Positions 19,377-28,006 of a stretch of 64,000 nt of DNA are shown here, piece after piece. The DNA comes from CAYOPZ01 sp964406005 (lineage in GTDB: Bacteria; Bacteroidota; Bacteroidia; Bacteroidales; SM23-62), in contig CAYOPZ010000010.1 of NCBI GenBank assembly GCA_964406005.1, positions 1 to 64,000 on the forward strand, read 5' to 3'. The translations under genes and the position numbers were made by a program. The notes beneath the pieces were generated by a model. It saw only the letters and a program-made list of their open reading frames with translations, was not told the origin of the DNA and searched no databases. The stretch's first letter is position 1. The number at the start of each line of letters is the position of its first letter.

Positions 19377-21499
19377 CCCGATCCCTTAAAGCTCATTGTC
19401 AATACGATATCTTCCCCCTTTACGATCCTCGTTCCCGGAAGCAGTGACTGCCCGGTTACCTTGCCACGTCCGTCCACGATGACCCTTAAGCCCGCATTCT
19501 CAAGGAGATATACTGCATCCTTGAGACCCATTTCCATGACATTCGGAACGAGATTCTCGTGTATGTTCAGGTTTTCCAGTTGTATGTATTCATCTGTTTT
19601 CCGGGTGCTTACCCACTCCCCGTCACCTCCCTGTGCAGGAATGCCAAGGTCTTCCAGCACATTTTGAAGCTCATCCCTGCGGCCGTTTTTCGAATAGGGT
19701 ATTTCCGCCAGGGTTTCTCCGCCAAGGTTCAGCTCGTCCTGCAGGTCGAGACTCGTTGCGTATACCTTCCTGGCGATCTCCAGAAAAACGGGTCCCGCTA
19801 CAAGATTCCCGTAATATACATCGCTGGTCGGGGAATTCACTACCACGATGCAGGAGTACCTGGGTTTCTCAGCCGGGAAGTACCCCACGAAAGATGCCTG
19901 GTAGCTTATCCTGGAGTCCACCCTGTACCCGTATTTTTCATTTGCGATCTGGGCTGTCCCGGTTTTCCCCGCAATTTTGAAATAAGGATTGTTGAGGTTC
20001 CGGGCCGTGCCTTCTTCAACCACTCCCTCGAGCATTCTTTTGACCTTCCCAAGAGTCTCGCCGGAGCAAATGGAGGGGTCTGTCACCTCGGGGCCGAATT
20101 CCCGGATGGTTTTTCCGTGATACATGACCCGCTTTACGATCCTGGGTTTGACCATCCGGCCGTTATTGGCGACTGCATTGTAAAAGTTCAGCAGTTGAAG
20201 GGGTGTCATGCGGACCTCATACCCGTACGACATCATTGGCAGTGAAATGCCTGACCAGAGCGGATCGTCAGGGTTCCGGACCAATGGCTCTGCCTCGCCT
20301 TTGATTTCAATGCCCAGAGGTTCATTCAGGTGCATATGATAAAGGCGTTCCACGAAAGCCTCCTCCCTTTCATGATAGTTCTCATAAATGATCTTTGAAA
20401 GCGCTACATTCGAAGAAACCTCAAAGGCCTTCTGCACCGTGATCTTTCCGTACCCGCCCTTCTTCGTATCCCTGATCTCCATATCATAATACCGTACGGA
20501 ACCGGTGCCGGTGTCAATGGTGTCATCCGGTTCGACACAGCCGTCCTCAAGGGCAGCCATCAAAGCAGCAAGCTTAAATGTCGAGCCCGGTTCAGTACTC
20601 TCTGCGATGGCATAATTATAGGACTCCGAATATTGCCCGTTTTCATCCTGCCCGAGGTTTACAATGGCTTTTATGTCGCCCGTTTCAACTTCCATCAGAA
20701 CCGCACATCCATGATGGGCATTCTGCTTCGATAATTGCTTCAGCAGCGCATTCTCAGCCACGTCCTGTATGTCTACATCGATGGTTGTAACGACATCATA
20801 GCCATTCCGGGGCTCCACTTCATTGGCATCACTCACCGGTATCCAGAGGTTTCCGGCGGTTTTCTGCATCAGCCGTATTCCTTCCCTGCCCGCCAGGAAA
20901 TGATCAAAAGCACCTTCTATGCCGACTATATTCCCCGATTCGCCCCGGTTCAGGTAGCCAATGGTCCGGGATGCCAGCATCTGGTGCGGGAGGATGCGCT
21001 TGTTGCTCTGTATGGCAATAAATCCCCCTCTATACCTGCCCTCACGAAAAATCGGGAAAGTCTTTAATTCTTGTAATTCCCTGAAACTTACCTGCCTGTG
21101 GATCAGGAAATATCTCTTCCCTTCCTTCCTGGCCTGCTGAAGTTCGTGTTTATACGCCGCTTTGGATTTATCCCGGAACAGCCCGGACAGGCAATGGCTC
21201 AGGGAATCCAGTCCTGTATCGAACACCTCATCCTCAAGTGCATCACTCTTCAGATCCATCCTGATCTCATAATAGGGAACGGAAGTGGCCAGCAGACGCT
21301 TTCCCCCGTCTGCATAGATGTCGCCCCTGTTGGGTTCTATCGTCTCATATTTCAGCAGCATGTCCTCGGCTTTCTGCCTGAGCTCATCTCCCTGTACCAT
21401 CTGCAACTGCAGTATCCTTGCAACAACCACCAGGGCCATCAGGAAAAAACCCAGATACAGGGCGATCATCCTTCCAACTATGATTTTTTTAATGGACAT
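19373..21499 (-). CDS. ftsI: Septal transpeptidase FtsI / PBP3 with C-terminal PASTA domain
   Basis: FtsI cross-links septal peptidoglycan as the partner of FtsW. I place the start at the ATG at 21499 (MSIKKIIVG, 708 residues); a longer reading begins with TTG at 21523 inside ftsL and is less likely. It has an N-terminal membrane helix, a PBP dimer region and a transpeptidase domain with EPGSTFKLAAL (SxxK), SSNVALSKI (SxN) and AGKTGTAQ (KTG). The C-terminal 70 or so residues form one PASTA domain (LVPNVMEMGLKDAVYLLENA), a lipid II/muropeptide-binding module seen in Bacteroidota FtsI but absent from E. coli. The start overlaps the ftsL end by 11 nt. Confidence 0.97.
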   Translation of the reverse strand: MSIKKIIVGRMIALYLGFFLMALVVVARILQLQMVQGDELRQKAEDMLLKYETIEPNRGDIYADGGKRLLATSVPYYEIRMDLKSDALEDEVFDTGLDSLSHCLSGLFRDKSKAAYKHELQQARKEGKRYFLIHRQVSFRELQELKTFPIFREGRYRGGFIAIQSNKRILPHQMLASRTIGYLNRGESGNIVGIEGAFDHFLAGREGIRLMQKTAGNLWIPVSDANEVEPRNGYDVVTTIDVDIQDVAENALLKQLSKQNAHHGCAVLMEVETGDIKAIVNLGQDENGQYSESYNYAIAESTEPGSTFKLAALMAALEDGCVEPDDTIDTGTGSVRYYDMEIRDTKKGGYGKITVQKAFEVSSNVALSKIIYENYHEREEAFVERLYHMHLNEPLGIEIKGEAEPLVRNPDDPLWSGISLPMMSYGYEVRMTPLQLLNFYNAVANNGRMVKPRIVKRVMYHGKTIREFGPEVTDPSICSGETLGKVKRMLEGVVEEGTARNLNNPYFKIAGKTGTAQIANEKYGYRVDSRISYQASFVGYFPAEKPRYSCIVVVNSPTSDVYYGNLVAGPVFLEIARKVYATSLDLQDELNLGGETLAEIPYSKNGRRDELQNVLEDLGIPAQGGDGEWVSTRKTDEYIQLENLNIHENLVPNVMEMGLKDAVYLLENAGLRVIVDGRGKVTGQSLLPGTRIVKGEDIVLTMSFKGSG

Positions 21500-21884
21500 C
21501 TTTCGGCTGTTTTTCCACTTCAACCTTAAACGGGGGGGTCACGGCTTCCTTTAATCCGAGCGCATCTTCTTCGACCCGCCTGGCAACTTCCGATTGCCTG
21601 CTTATAAATTCCAGTTCGGAGGCGGTCGAAATGGCCCTGGCACGCAATTCCTTCAGTTCGTTTTGCATCTGAAGGGTTTCCCTGATCATTTGTTCTGCAT
21701 GGTACCTGTTGCCTATATACAGGATAATCAGGAAGGTCAGGAACAGGACAAACGGCAATTGCCGTACAACTTTGCCGCGGGTCAGCAGAGTTCCGTCGAA
21801 TACATCCCAGACAGAGCCTCTGCGTATCTCTTTCTGCTCGACTTTCTGGTCCACAAACTCTATGCTGCCTTTATGCCTGGCCAT
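21489..21884 (-). CDS. ftsL: FtsL-like division protein
   Basis: This 131-residue bitopic protein has a cytoplasmic N-terminus of about 40 residues, a single membrane helix (about residues 42-60) and a periplasmic coiled coil (about 63-115, with heptad-like spacing in MIRETLQMQNELKELRARAIS). That topology matches FtsL, which forms a coiled coil with FtsB and regulates FtsWI. Primary sequence is weakly conserved in this family, so the call rests on topology and on the position between rsmH and ftsI. It overlaps rsmH by 14 nt and ftsI by 11 nt. Confidence 0.85.
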   Translation of the reverse strand: MARHKGSIEFVDQKVEQKEIRRGSVWDVFDGTLLTRGKVVRQLPFVLFLTFLIILYIGNRYHAEQMIRETLQMQNELKELRARAISTASELEFISRQSEVARRVEEDALGLKEAVTPPFKVEVEKQPKDVH

Positions 21885-22782
21885 TTATATCTGTTCTTTC
21901 TGCAATTCTCAGCTTTGCGCTTCTTGCCCTCGGATTTTTTCCGATTTCCTCCTCACCGGGAAGAATCATGCTCCCGGTGATCCGCCTGAAGGGGCTGCTT
22001 GTATTTCCGTAGAAATCCTTTTTCAGCTCACCGCTGATGTTGCCGCTTTTGAAATAATTCTTTACGATCCTGTCTTCCAGGGAATGATATGTGATGATTA
22101 CAAACCTTGCCCCGGGACATAACAGGTCTGTCATATTTTCGAGCATTTCCTCCAGTGAAGCCATTTCATCGTTTACCTCAATTCGAAGGGCCTGGAAGAC
22201 CCTGGCAAGGTATTTCTGCCTGTTTCTTTCAGGGATGCAATTCCCTATGGCTTCCATGAAATCACCCGTCGTCCTGAGCGGCCGGTCAATCCTCCATGCA
22301 CATACGGCATCCGCCAGCCGGGAAGCATTCCTGATTTCTCCATAACGGGAAAACATGTTCTTCAGCGCCTTCCCTTCATAGCGATTCAAAACCTCCTGGG
22401 CGGTTTTTCCCGCATCCGGATTCATCCGCATATCCAGCGGACCGTCAAAGCGAAAGGAAAACCCCCTCTCCGCCACATCAAACTGGTGCGATGACACTCC
22501 GAGATCGGCGAGTGCTCCGTCTATCTGTTCAATACCGTAAAAACGCAAATAATTCCTCACATATCTGAAATTCCCCCTGATGAAAATGAGGCGTTCGTCA
22601 TCCGGCCTGTTTTTCCCTGCGTCGGGATCCTGGTCAAATGCAATCAGTTTCCCGCTTCCCAGCAAATCAAGGATACCGGAGGAATGTCCGCCTCCCCCAA
22701 AGGTGAAATCTATATAGGTTCCGCCTTCCCGGACATTAAGCCCTTCTATACTTTCTTCCAGCAATACAGGCTGATGATACAT
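21871..22782 (-). CDS. rsmH: 16S rRNA (cytosine1402-N4)-methyltransferase RsmH (MraW)
   Basis: RsmH methylates N4 of C1402 in the decoding centre of 16S rRNA using S-adenosylmethionine. The 303-residue protein shows the SAM loop YIDFTFGGGGHSSGIL near residue 30, the ADLGVSSHQFD segment near residue 93 and the C-terminal RFVIITYHSLEDRIVKNYF motif. Its ATG shares one base with the mraZ stop (TAATG), so the two are translationally coupled. It sits in the usual second place of the dcw cluster. Confidence 0.97.
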   Translation of the reverse strand: MYHQPVLLEESIEGLNVREGGTYIDFTFGGGGHSSGILDLLGSGKLIAFDQDPDAGKNRPDDERLIFIRGNFRYVRNYLRFYGIEQIDGALADLGVSSHQFDVAERGFSFRFDGPLDMRMNPDAGKTAQEVLNRYEGKALKNMFSRYGEIRNASRLADAVCAWRIDRPLRTTGDFMEAIGNCIPERNRQKYLARVFQALRIEVNDEMASLEEMLENMTDLLCPGARFVIITYHSLEDRIVKNYFKSGNISGELKKDFYGNTSSPFRRITGSMILPGEEEIGKNPRARSAKLRIAERTDINGQA

Positions 22783-23252
22783 TACTCGTCTTCAATGTCA
22801 TTCATCGCCCCGCCCAGTATTTTTTCCGCCAGTGACGCAAAATCCGCCTCTTCACCGATGGCCCTGTTATACAGGTCACTCGCCCATATTTCAATCTTTC
22901 CATGCTGTCCCGCAAGTACCACTTCCTTATCGATGGACGAAAATTCCGCCAGTCTTTTAGGGATCAATATCCTGTTGCTTGCATCCAGTGTAACTTCCGC
23001 AGTCCCCTGAAAAAACAAACGGAGAAACCTGCTGTGTTCCCTGTTATAAGGATTCGTTCTGTTGCGTATGATCCTGTTCTGCCTCTCCCATTCGCCGATG
23101 GGATACAGGACAAGGCAGTGCTCGAAAACATCGCGTTTTACCACAAATTTTTCCTGCGACCCGGCCGGTAATTGTTTTTTAAAGGCAGCCGGCAGCATGA
23201 TCCTGCCCTTGGCATCCACCCTGCATGTATATTCTCCTATAAACGTTATCAT
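22782..23252 (-). CDS. mraZ: Transcriptional regulator MraZ
   Basis: MraZ is a DNA-binding protein that usually controls its own dcw cluster. The 156-residue product has the two swapped-hairpin AbrB-like repeats of the family: CRVDAKGRIMLPAAFK (about residues 10-25) and VTLDASNRILIPKRLAEF (about 90-107). It heads the 15-kb division cluster on the minus strand. The region just upstream carries four 10-bp repeats matching known MraZ boxes (23295-23331), which supports autoregulation. The ATG at 23252 is the only start that keeps the first repeat complete. Confidence 0.95.
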   Translation of the reverse strand: MITFIGEYTCRVDAKGRIMLPAAFKKQLPAGSQEKFVVKRDVFEHCLVLYPIGEWERQNRIIRNRTNPYNREHSRFLRLFFQGTAEVTLDASNRILIPKRLAEFSSIDKEVVLAGQHGKIEIWASDLYNRAIGEEADFASLAEKILGGAMNDIEDE

Positions 23253-23294
23253 ACCTGCACTTTACGACTGTCTGTAAAATTAAGGAAAAAAACA

Positions 23295-23331
23295 CCACTT
23301 TTCTCCACTTTTCTCCATTTTTTGACACTTT
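23295..23331 (-). promoter_or_regulatory. Four tandem 10-bp MraZ-box-like repeats upstream of mraZ
   Basis: Read on the minus strand, the heptamers AAAGTGT, AAAATGG, AAAGTGG and AAAGTGG start at 23331, 23321, 23311 and 23301, an exact 10-nt period. The Mollicute MraZ box is AAAGTGKNNN repeated every 10 nt, and E. coli uses TGGG repeats with the same period. Three units match AAAGTGK perfectly and one has a single change. The array lies 43-79 nt before the mraZ ATG. A promoter -7-like TAATTTTA is at 23282-23275 between the boxes and the gene, so bound MraZ would cover the upstream promoter half. Confidence 0.75.
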
Positions 23332-23418
23332 GTTAAAAACTTTCCTTCTCCTAAATTAACTTATTGATTATATGCGAATTAAAATATTATTCCGATGGGA
23401 TTCTGCCGGTAAATCCAG

Positions 23419-23426
23419 TAATTTTG
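23419..23426 (+). promoter_or_regulatory. Bacteroidota-type -7 element before glsA
   Basis: TAATTTTG matches the TAnnTTTG consensus exactly and lies about 44 nt before the TTG start of the acyltransferase gene. No clear TTTG -33 box is found at the expected 19-nt spacing. Confidence 0.4.
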
Positions 23427-23469
23427 TGGTTTTTTTTTACCTTGGTAAGCACATAAATCACTCCTGATT

Positions 23470-24327
23470 TTGGAAAAAAAGATCCAATTGACTGAATCTT
23501 CGAAAAGCACGGCACCGCTCAAAATTGACATTAAAAAGGTGTTTTACGATAAAAGTCCCGGCATGGCAAAACTGCTTCCCGGATTTGTTTATGCGTACCT
23601 GAAAAGGATCATTCACCAGGATTATATCAACGAATTCCTGGAACGTCACGGGCACAAAAGCGGACTCGAATTCATCGGGGCGGTCATTAAGGAGTTTAAT
23701 ACGGAAATGGTGATAAACGGGAAAGAGAACATCCCTGCGGAGGGAAGGTACATGTTTGTTTCCAATCATCCGCTTGGCGGATTCGACGGGATGATGCTCA
23801 TCCATATTTTAAGGGCGCATTATCCACGTGTGATCTTCCTGGTAAATGACATTCTGATGAACCTTCAGAATTTGAAGGAATTTTTTGTTCCTGTCAATAC
23901 GCTCGGGGGCCAGTCGCGCGAGAATGCCAGGCTCATTGAAGAGACCTACCTGTCCGATGCACAAATCGTATCCTTTCCTGCGGGGCTCGTGTCAAGAAGA
24001 ATCAAAGGGAAAATACAGGATCTGCCATGGCAGAAAAGTTTTGTGACCAAATCCGGAAAGTACCGGCGTGATGTGATTCCCATTCACGTCAGCGGGAGGA
24101 ATTCGAATTTCTTTTATCGCCTGGCCAATCTCAGGAAGTTCCTAAGGATCAAATATAATATCGAAATGTTTTATCTCCCCGATGAAACCTATAAACACAG
24201 AGACAAGACCTTCACTTTCAGCTTTGGCAAAGCCATCCCGTACACTACTTTTGACAAATCGAAGAGCCCGGCCGAATGGGCAGCCTTTGTCCGCGAACGG
24301 GTTTATTCCCTCGGCCCGGACCAGTGA
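23470..24327 (+). CDS. glsA: PlsC-like O-acyltransferase, probable GlsA (aminolipid synthesis)
   Basis: The 285-residue protein is a lysophospholipid-acyltransferase-fold enzyme. Its active-site block SNHPLGGFDGMML lies near residue 97, with His and Asp separated by five residues rather than the classical four. Downstream blocks FVPVNTLGGQSREN and VSFPAGLVSRR correspond to the glycerol-phosphate and PEGxRS-like regions. The gene is followed by an OlsB/GlsB-like N-acyltransferase. In Bacteroides thetaiotaomicron an adjacent glsB-glsA pair makes N-acyl then O-acyl glycine lipids, and I infer the same job here. The start is a TTG at 23470; no in-frame ATG exists before the core. A general 1-acylglycerol-phosphate acyltransferase is the alternative. 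Confidence 0.72.
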   Translation: MEKKIQLTESSKSTAPLKIDIKKVFYDKSPGMAKLLPGFVYAYLKRIIHQDYINEFLERHGHKSGLEFIGAVIKEFNTEMVINGKENIPAEGRYMFVSNHPLGGFDGMMLIHILRAHYPRVIFLVNDILMNLQNLKEFFVPVNTLGGQSRENARLIEETYLSDAQIVSFPAGLVSRRIKGKIQDLPWQKSFVTKSGKYRRDVIPIHVSGRNSNFFYRLANLRKFLRIKYNIEMFYLPDETYKHRDKTFTFSFGKAIPYTTFDKSKSPAEWAAFVRERVYSLGPDQ

Positions 24328-24328
24328 C

Positions 24329-24358
24329 TTTCATCCATGAAAATAATTTGTAATTTTG
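24329..24358 (+). promoter_or_regulatory. Probable promoter of glsB
   Basis: TTTC at 24329-24332 is followed, after 18 nt, by TAATTTTG at 24351-24358. This fits the Bacteroidota TTTG-N19-TAnnTTTG pattern with one mismatch in the -33 box. It suggests that glsB can be transcribed separately from glsA, with a leader of about 80 nt. Confidence 0.5.
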
Positions 24359-24443
24359 CAGGGTTGTTTAAAATTCCGCCACTGTGAAACCCGGCATTAA
24401 TAATGGCTTTCCCCAATTAATACAATGAAACCATTCTCAGCTT

Positions 24444-25445
24444 ATGGAACCTATTATAACGGCCATTCCGAAGGAGGCTCTTGAGGCTGAACTGACCGAG
24501 GACAAGTTTGTCCGTATGACCAACAAGGCGGACAATGAGCTGTACATCTTCACAGCCCAAGACTCACCAAACCTCATGAAAGAAATAGGAAGGCTTCGTG
24601 AACTTACCTTTCGCGCAGCCGGTGGCGGTACCGGCAAATCCCTGGACATTGATGATTTTGACACCATGGATGACCCGTACAGGCAACTGATTGTCTGGGA
24701 TCCCGAAAAGGAAGAGATCCTGGGAGGCTACCGTTTTCACCTGTATGACAAGGAAAAATCAGACGATTCCGGAGCGTTGCTGGCGACAGAACGCCTGTTC
24801 GATTTTTCCGATAAATTCAGACAGGAATACCTGCCTGATGTGATCGAACTCGGCCGGTCTTTCGTACAACCTGCCTATCAATCCACCAGCCGGCACAGCA
24901 AGGGGCTGTATGCCCTGGATAATCTATGGGATGGCCTGGGAACACTGGTCATAGACAATCCCAGGATGAAATTCTTTTTCGGCAAGGTGACCATGTACCC
25001 GAATTACAACAAACGGGCACGAAACCTGATCCTGTATTTTCTGGACAAACATTTCCCGGATCATGAAAAACTGGTTACACCAAAAGTGTCTCTTGAAACA
25101 GATATGGACAAAGAAGACATGGCCAGGTTGTTTGACGGTCGGAACTACCTGGAAGATTACAAGATCCTTTCCCAGAAGGTGCGCGCCTTCGGGGAAAACA
25201 TACCTCCCCTTATCAATGCCTATATGAACCTCTCTCCTTCCCTGAAGACTTTCGGAACCGTGATCAATCCATCATTCGGAGATGTGGAAGAAACGGCCAT
25301 CCTGATCACCATCAACGATCTTTACAAACAAAAGGTGGAAAGGCATATAACAAACTATATACCTGAAAACAAGTATCAGATATTCAGACTGATCAACCGG
25401 ATCAGGAATCTGCGCAAATCACTGCACGGTTTTAAAAAAGGTTAA
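24444..25445 (+). CDS. glsB: GNAT-fold N-acyltransferase, probable GlsB/OlsB-like
   Basis: This 333-residue cytoplasmic protein resembles the acyl-ACP-dependent N-acyltransferases (OlsB/GlsB family, often labelled 'hemolysin') that make the lyso form of ornithine or glycine lipids. Recognisable blocks are LRELTFRAAGGGTGKSLDIDDFD near residue 53, YRQLIVWDPEKEEILGGYRFH (acetyltransferase-like core strand) and IELGRSFVQPAYQ near residue 135. It follows the O-acyltransferase gene by 116 nt. The pair order is O-acyltransferase first. The head-group amino acid cannot be deduced from sequence. It ends 4 nt inside the convergent purF gene. Confidence 0.72.
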   Translation: MEPIITAIPKEALEAELTEDKFVRMTNKADNELYIFTAQDSPNLMKEIGRLRELTFRAAGGGTGKSLDIDDFDTMDDPYRQLIVWDPEKEEILGGYRFHLYDKEKSDDSGALLATERLFDFSDKFRQEYLPDVIELGRSFVQPAYQSTSRHSKGLYALDNLWDGLGTLVIDNPRMKFFFGKVTMYPNYNKRARNLILYFLDKHFPDHEKLVTPKVSLETDMDKEDMARLFDGRNYLEDYKILSQKVRAFGENIPPLINAYMNLSPSLKTFGTVINPSFGDVEETAILITINDLYKQKVERHITNYIPENKYQIFRLINRIRNLRKSLHGFKKG

Positions 25446-27343
25446 TACGCCCTTCTGTTTCTCCCTTCTATGTAGTTGATAAAGGAATTGTTCACCACCA
25501 TGTTTCCCCCGGGTGTGGGATAATCACCGGTGAAATACCAGTCCCCCAAATGTTCAGGGCAGGCTTTATGCAGGTTTTCCACAGTTTGATAAACGATCCT
25601 GACCTCCGCTTTTACGTCTCTGGAAGTCAGCAATTCCCCTATCTTTCCGGCCATCTGTTCATCGCTGAAGGGTTTGTAGATGTTTTTCACATAATTGACG
25701 ATTTCCTCTTTGGGCTTCCGGGCCTGTTCGTAGGATTTCTTATATACTTCATTGATCACCGACTCATTCCCTGACTCCCTGAGCAATGCAATGGCTGCCT
25801 GGAATGCTACCAGGTCACCCAGCTTGGCCATGTCGATGCCGTAGCAGTCGGGGTACCGGATCTGCGGTGACGAGGAGACGATCACTATGCGTTTGGGCCC
25901 AAGCCTGTCGAGGATCTTCAGAATGCTCTGCCTGAGTGTGGTTCCCCTCACTATTGAATCATCTATGACCACCAGGTTGTCCTTTCCACGGCGTATGGTA
26001 TCATAGGTAATGTCATACACATGCCCCACCAGATCATCCCTGCCTTTGTCCTGAGAAATAAAAGTGCGCAACCTTAAATCCTTTACGGCAATTTTTTCCA
26101 CACGGGGTCTCCGGGACATGATCCTGTCAATCTCCCGGGCACTCAGCTTCCCGTTCTTTTTCACCAGCAGATCCCTTTTTTGCTTATTCATGAAATTCTC
26201 TGCCCCGTTGATCATCCCGTAAAAGGCCGACTCGGCAGTATTCGGAATAAATGAAAATACGGTATTGTCCAGGTCATGATCGACGGCAAGTAATATTTGC
26301 GGCGTCAGAAGCTCTCCGAGTTTTTTCCTTTCCCGGTAAATATCCCTGTCGGTCCCCCTTGAAAAATAAATCCGTTCGAATGAACAGGATTTTTTCTCTT
26401 CAGGTTCCATTATCATGTCCATGGAGACATTACCGTTCCTCTTAATGATTACGGCATGGCCCGGTTCAATTTCATGTACCTGTTCCACAGGTACATTCAT
26501 GACCGTCTGAATAACCGGCCTTTCGGATGCCACAACGACCACTTCGTCATCCTTATAGAAAAAGCCGGGGCGAATGCCCCACGGATCCCTGAAAGCAAAT
26601 GCATCCCCGTGACCGATGAGTCCGGCGATAACGAAACCTCCGTCCCATCGTTTGCTGGATTCCCTGAGTATTCCTGCCACATCAAGGTGTTCGGCTATCA
26701 TTTCGGATATTTGCACATTCGGGTAACCTTCGGTTTTGAAGCTGTCGAACAATTTCTGGTTTTCCATATCCAGAAAATGGCCTATTTTCTCAAGCACGGT
26801 CACGGTATCCGAATAATCTTTCGGATGCTGGCCCAGTTCAATCAGGATCTGGAACAGTTCATCCACATTGGTGAGGTTGAAATTGCCGGCAAGTACCAGG
26901 TTCCTGGATTTCCAGTTATTCTGTCGCATCACCGGGTGTACATTGTCCAGCTTATTCTTGCCGTATGTCCCGTAACGCAAATGTCCCAGGTATAATTCTC
27001 CGGCAAACGGAAGATGATTCTTGGCCCAGTTTGAATCCTTGAAGCTATCCGGGTGCTTCCTTTCGGGCTTTCTGAAATCCGACAGGATTTTACGGAAAAC
27101 ATCATGCAGCGCCGCGTCATTGGCAGACCTGTGCCTGGAAAGGAATTTCATACCGGGAGCAGTATCCAGATTCAGGCAGGCCACCCCGGCTCCGTCCTGC
27201 CCCCTGTTACGCTGTTTCTCCAACAGGAGATAAAGCTTGTTCAGGCCATACATCCATGTTCCGTACTTATACTGGTAATACTCCAGAGGCTGCAGCAAAC
27301 GCACCAGACCAATCCCGCATTCGTGTTTGATCTGTTCGCTCAT
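25442..27343 (-). CDS. purF: Amidophosphoribosyltransferase PurF (long Bacteroidota form)
   Basis: PurF makes phosphoribosylamine from PRPP and glutamine, the first committed step of purine synthesis. The 633-residue protein has an N-terminal glutaminase domain; Cys9 in KHECGIGLVRL is the predicted nucleophile, which would become N-terminal after removal of an eight-residue leader. RNRGQDGAGVA and HLRYGTYGKN are further glutaminase blocks. The PRPP-binding loop VVIDDSIVRGTTLRQSI lies near residue 450. It is about 130 residues longer than the E. coli enzyme, as usual in Bacteroidota. The gene overlaps the glsB 3' end by 4 nt, head-on. Confidence 0.93.
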   Translation of the reverse strand: MSEQIKHECGIGLVRLLQPLEYYQYKYGTWMYGLNKLYLLLEKQRNRGQDGAGVACLNLDTAPGMKFLSRHRSANDAALHDVFRKILSDFRKPERKHPDSFKDSNWAKNHLPFAGELYLGHLRYGTYGKNKLDNVHPVMRQNNWKSRNLVLAGNFNLTNVDELFQILIELGQHPKDYSDTVTVLEKIGHFLDMENQKLFDSFKTEGYPNVQISEMIAEHLDVAGILRESSKRWDGGFVIAGLIGHGDAFAFRDPWGIRPGFFYKDDEVVVVASERPVIQTVMNVPVEQVHEIEPGHAVIIKRNGNVSMDMIMEPEEKKSCSFERIYFSRGTDRDIYRERKKLGELLTPQILLAVDHDLDNTVFSFIPNTAESAFYGMINGAENFMNKQKRDLLVKKNGKLSAREIDRIMSRRPRVEKIAVKDLRLRTFISQDKGRDDLVGHVYDITYDTIRRGKDNLVVIDDSIVRGTTLRQSILKILDRLGPKRIVIVSSSPQIRYPDCYGIDMAKLGDLVAFQAAIALLRESGNESVINEVYKKSYEQARKPKEEIVNYVKNIYKPFSDEQMAGKIGELLTSRDVKAEVRIVYQTVENLHKACPEHLGDWYFTGDYPTPGGNMVVNNSFINYIEGRNRRAY

Positions 27344-27368
27344 TCCGTTCGCATTGCGATATTTCCTG

Positions 27369-27833
27369 TCATATCTCCGGGAAATCTATAATGTCATAAA
27401 CAATAAAAGCAATGGGAAAGTCCCTGTTGATTTTCCGCAGTAATTTCATTGCTTCGCTTTTTGTCCGGTATCCTCCAACATAGACCTTAAAGTTCGGATC
27501 ATCATATTTGACCTCGTTCCTGATGCCCTCGTATTTTTTAAGAAAACGGGCTTTGGTATCGTATGCTTCCTGCCTGGCATCATTGGAAGAACCGGAATAA
27601 ATCCTTATCCAGTAACAGGGAATGCCTCCGAGTTCTTTGTTTTGTTCCATGTAAAGCAACAACAGCTCATCCAGTTTCTTTTCCTGAATGATCCTTACTG
27701 CTGCATCGCTGTCCCGGCTTTCAAACAACTGGTCGAAGAGGGGTGACTCATATTCCTGCCTGTCTGTTTCCTGTCCTTTCCCATATAAAGATATTGTGCT
27801 GATAACGAGGAATATGCCAATTGTCTTTCTCAT
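27369..27833 (-). CDS. Secreted SPOR-domain protein
   Basis: The 154-residue protein has a signal peptide (about residues 1-19) and a short acidic linker. A C-terminal SPOR-like domain covers about 72-148, with the YWIRIYSGSSNDARQEAYDTKARFLKKY helix-strand pattern and the matching NFKVYVGGYRTKSEAMKLLRKI second half. SPOR domains bind denuded glycan strands of peptidoglycan, often at the septum. It lies 25 nt upstream of purF on the same strand and may share its transcript. Confidence 0.78.
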   Translation of the reverse strand: MRKTIGIFLVISTISLYGKGQETDRQEYESPLFDQLFESRDSDAAVRIIQEKKLDELLLLYMEQNKELGGIPCYWIRIYSGSSNDARQEAYDTKARFLKKYEGIRNEVKYDDPNFKVYVGGYRTKSEAMKLLRKINRDFPIAFIVYDIIDFPEI

Positions 27834-28006
27834 ATTGAGAATTTCTGGGGTAAAATTAGTATTTTTTTTACACCCCGGGTTTATTTACCTGCATGTAAAA
27901 TCCCCCGTGCAGAGATCCGCAAATAAAGCATATTCTGCAGGTTTTACCAGGAATACGATTATTTTGTAAATTGTAGGGCTGTTTTATCGAGGAAAAAGCG
28001 CTCATA

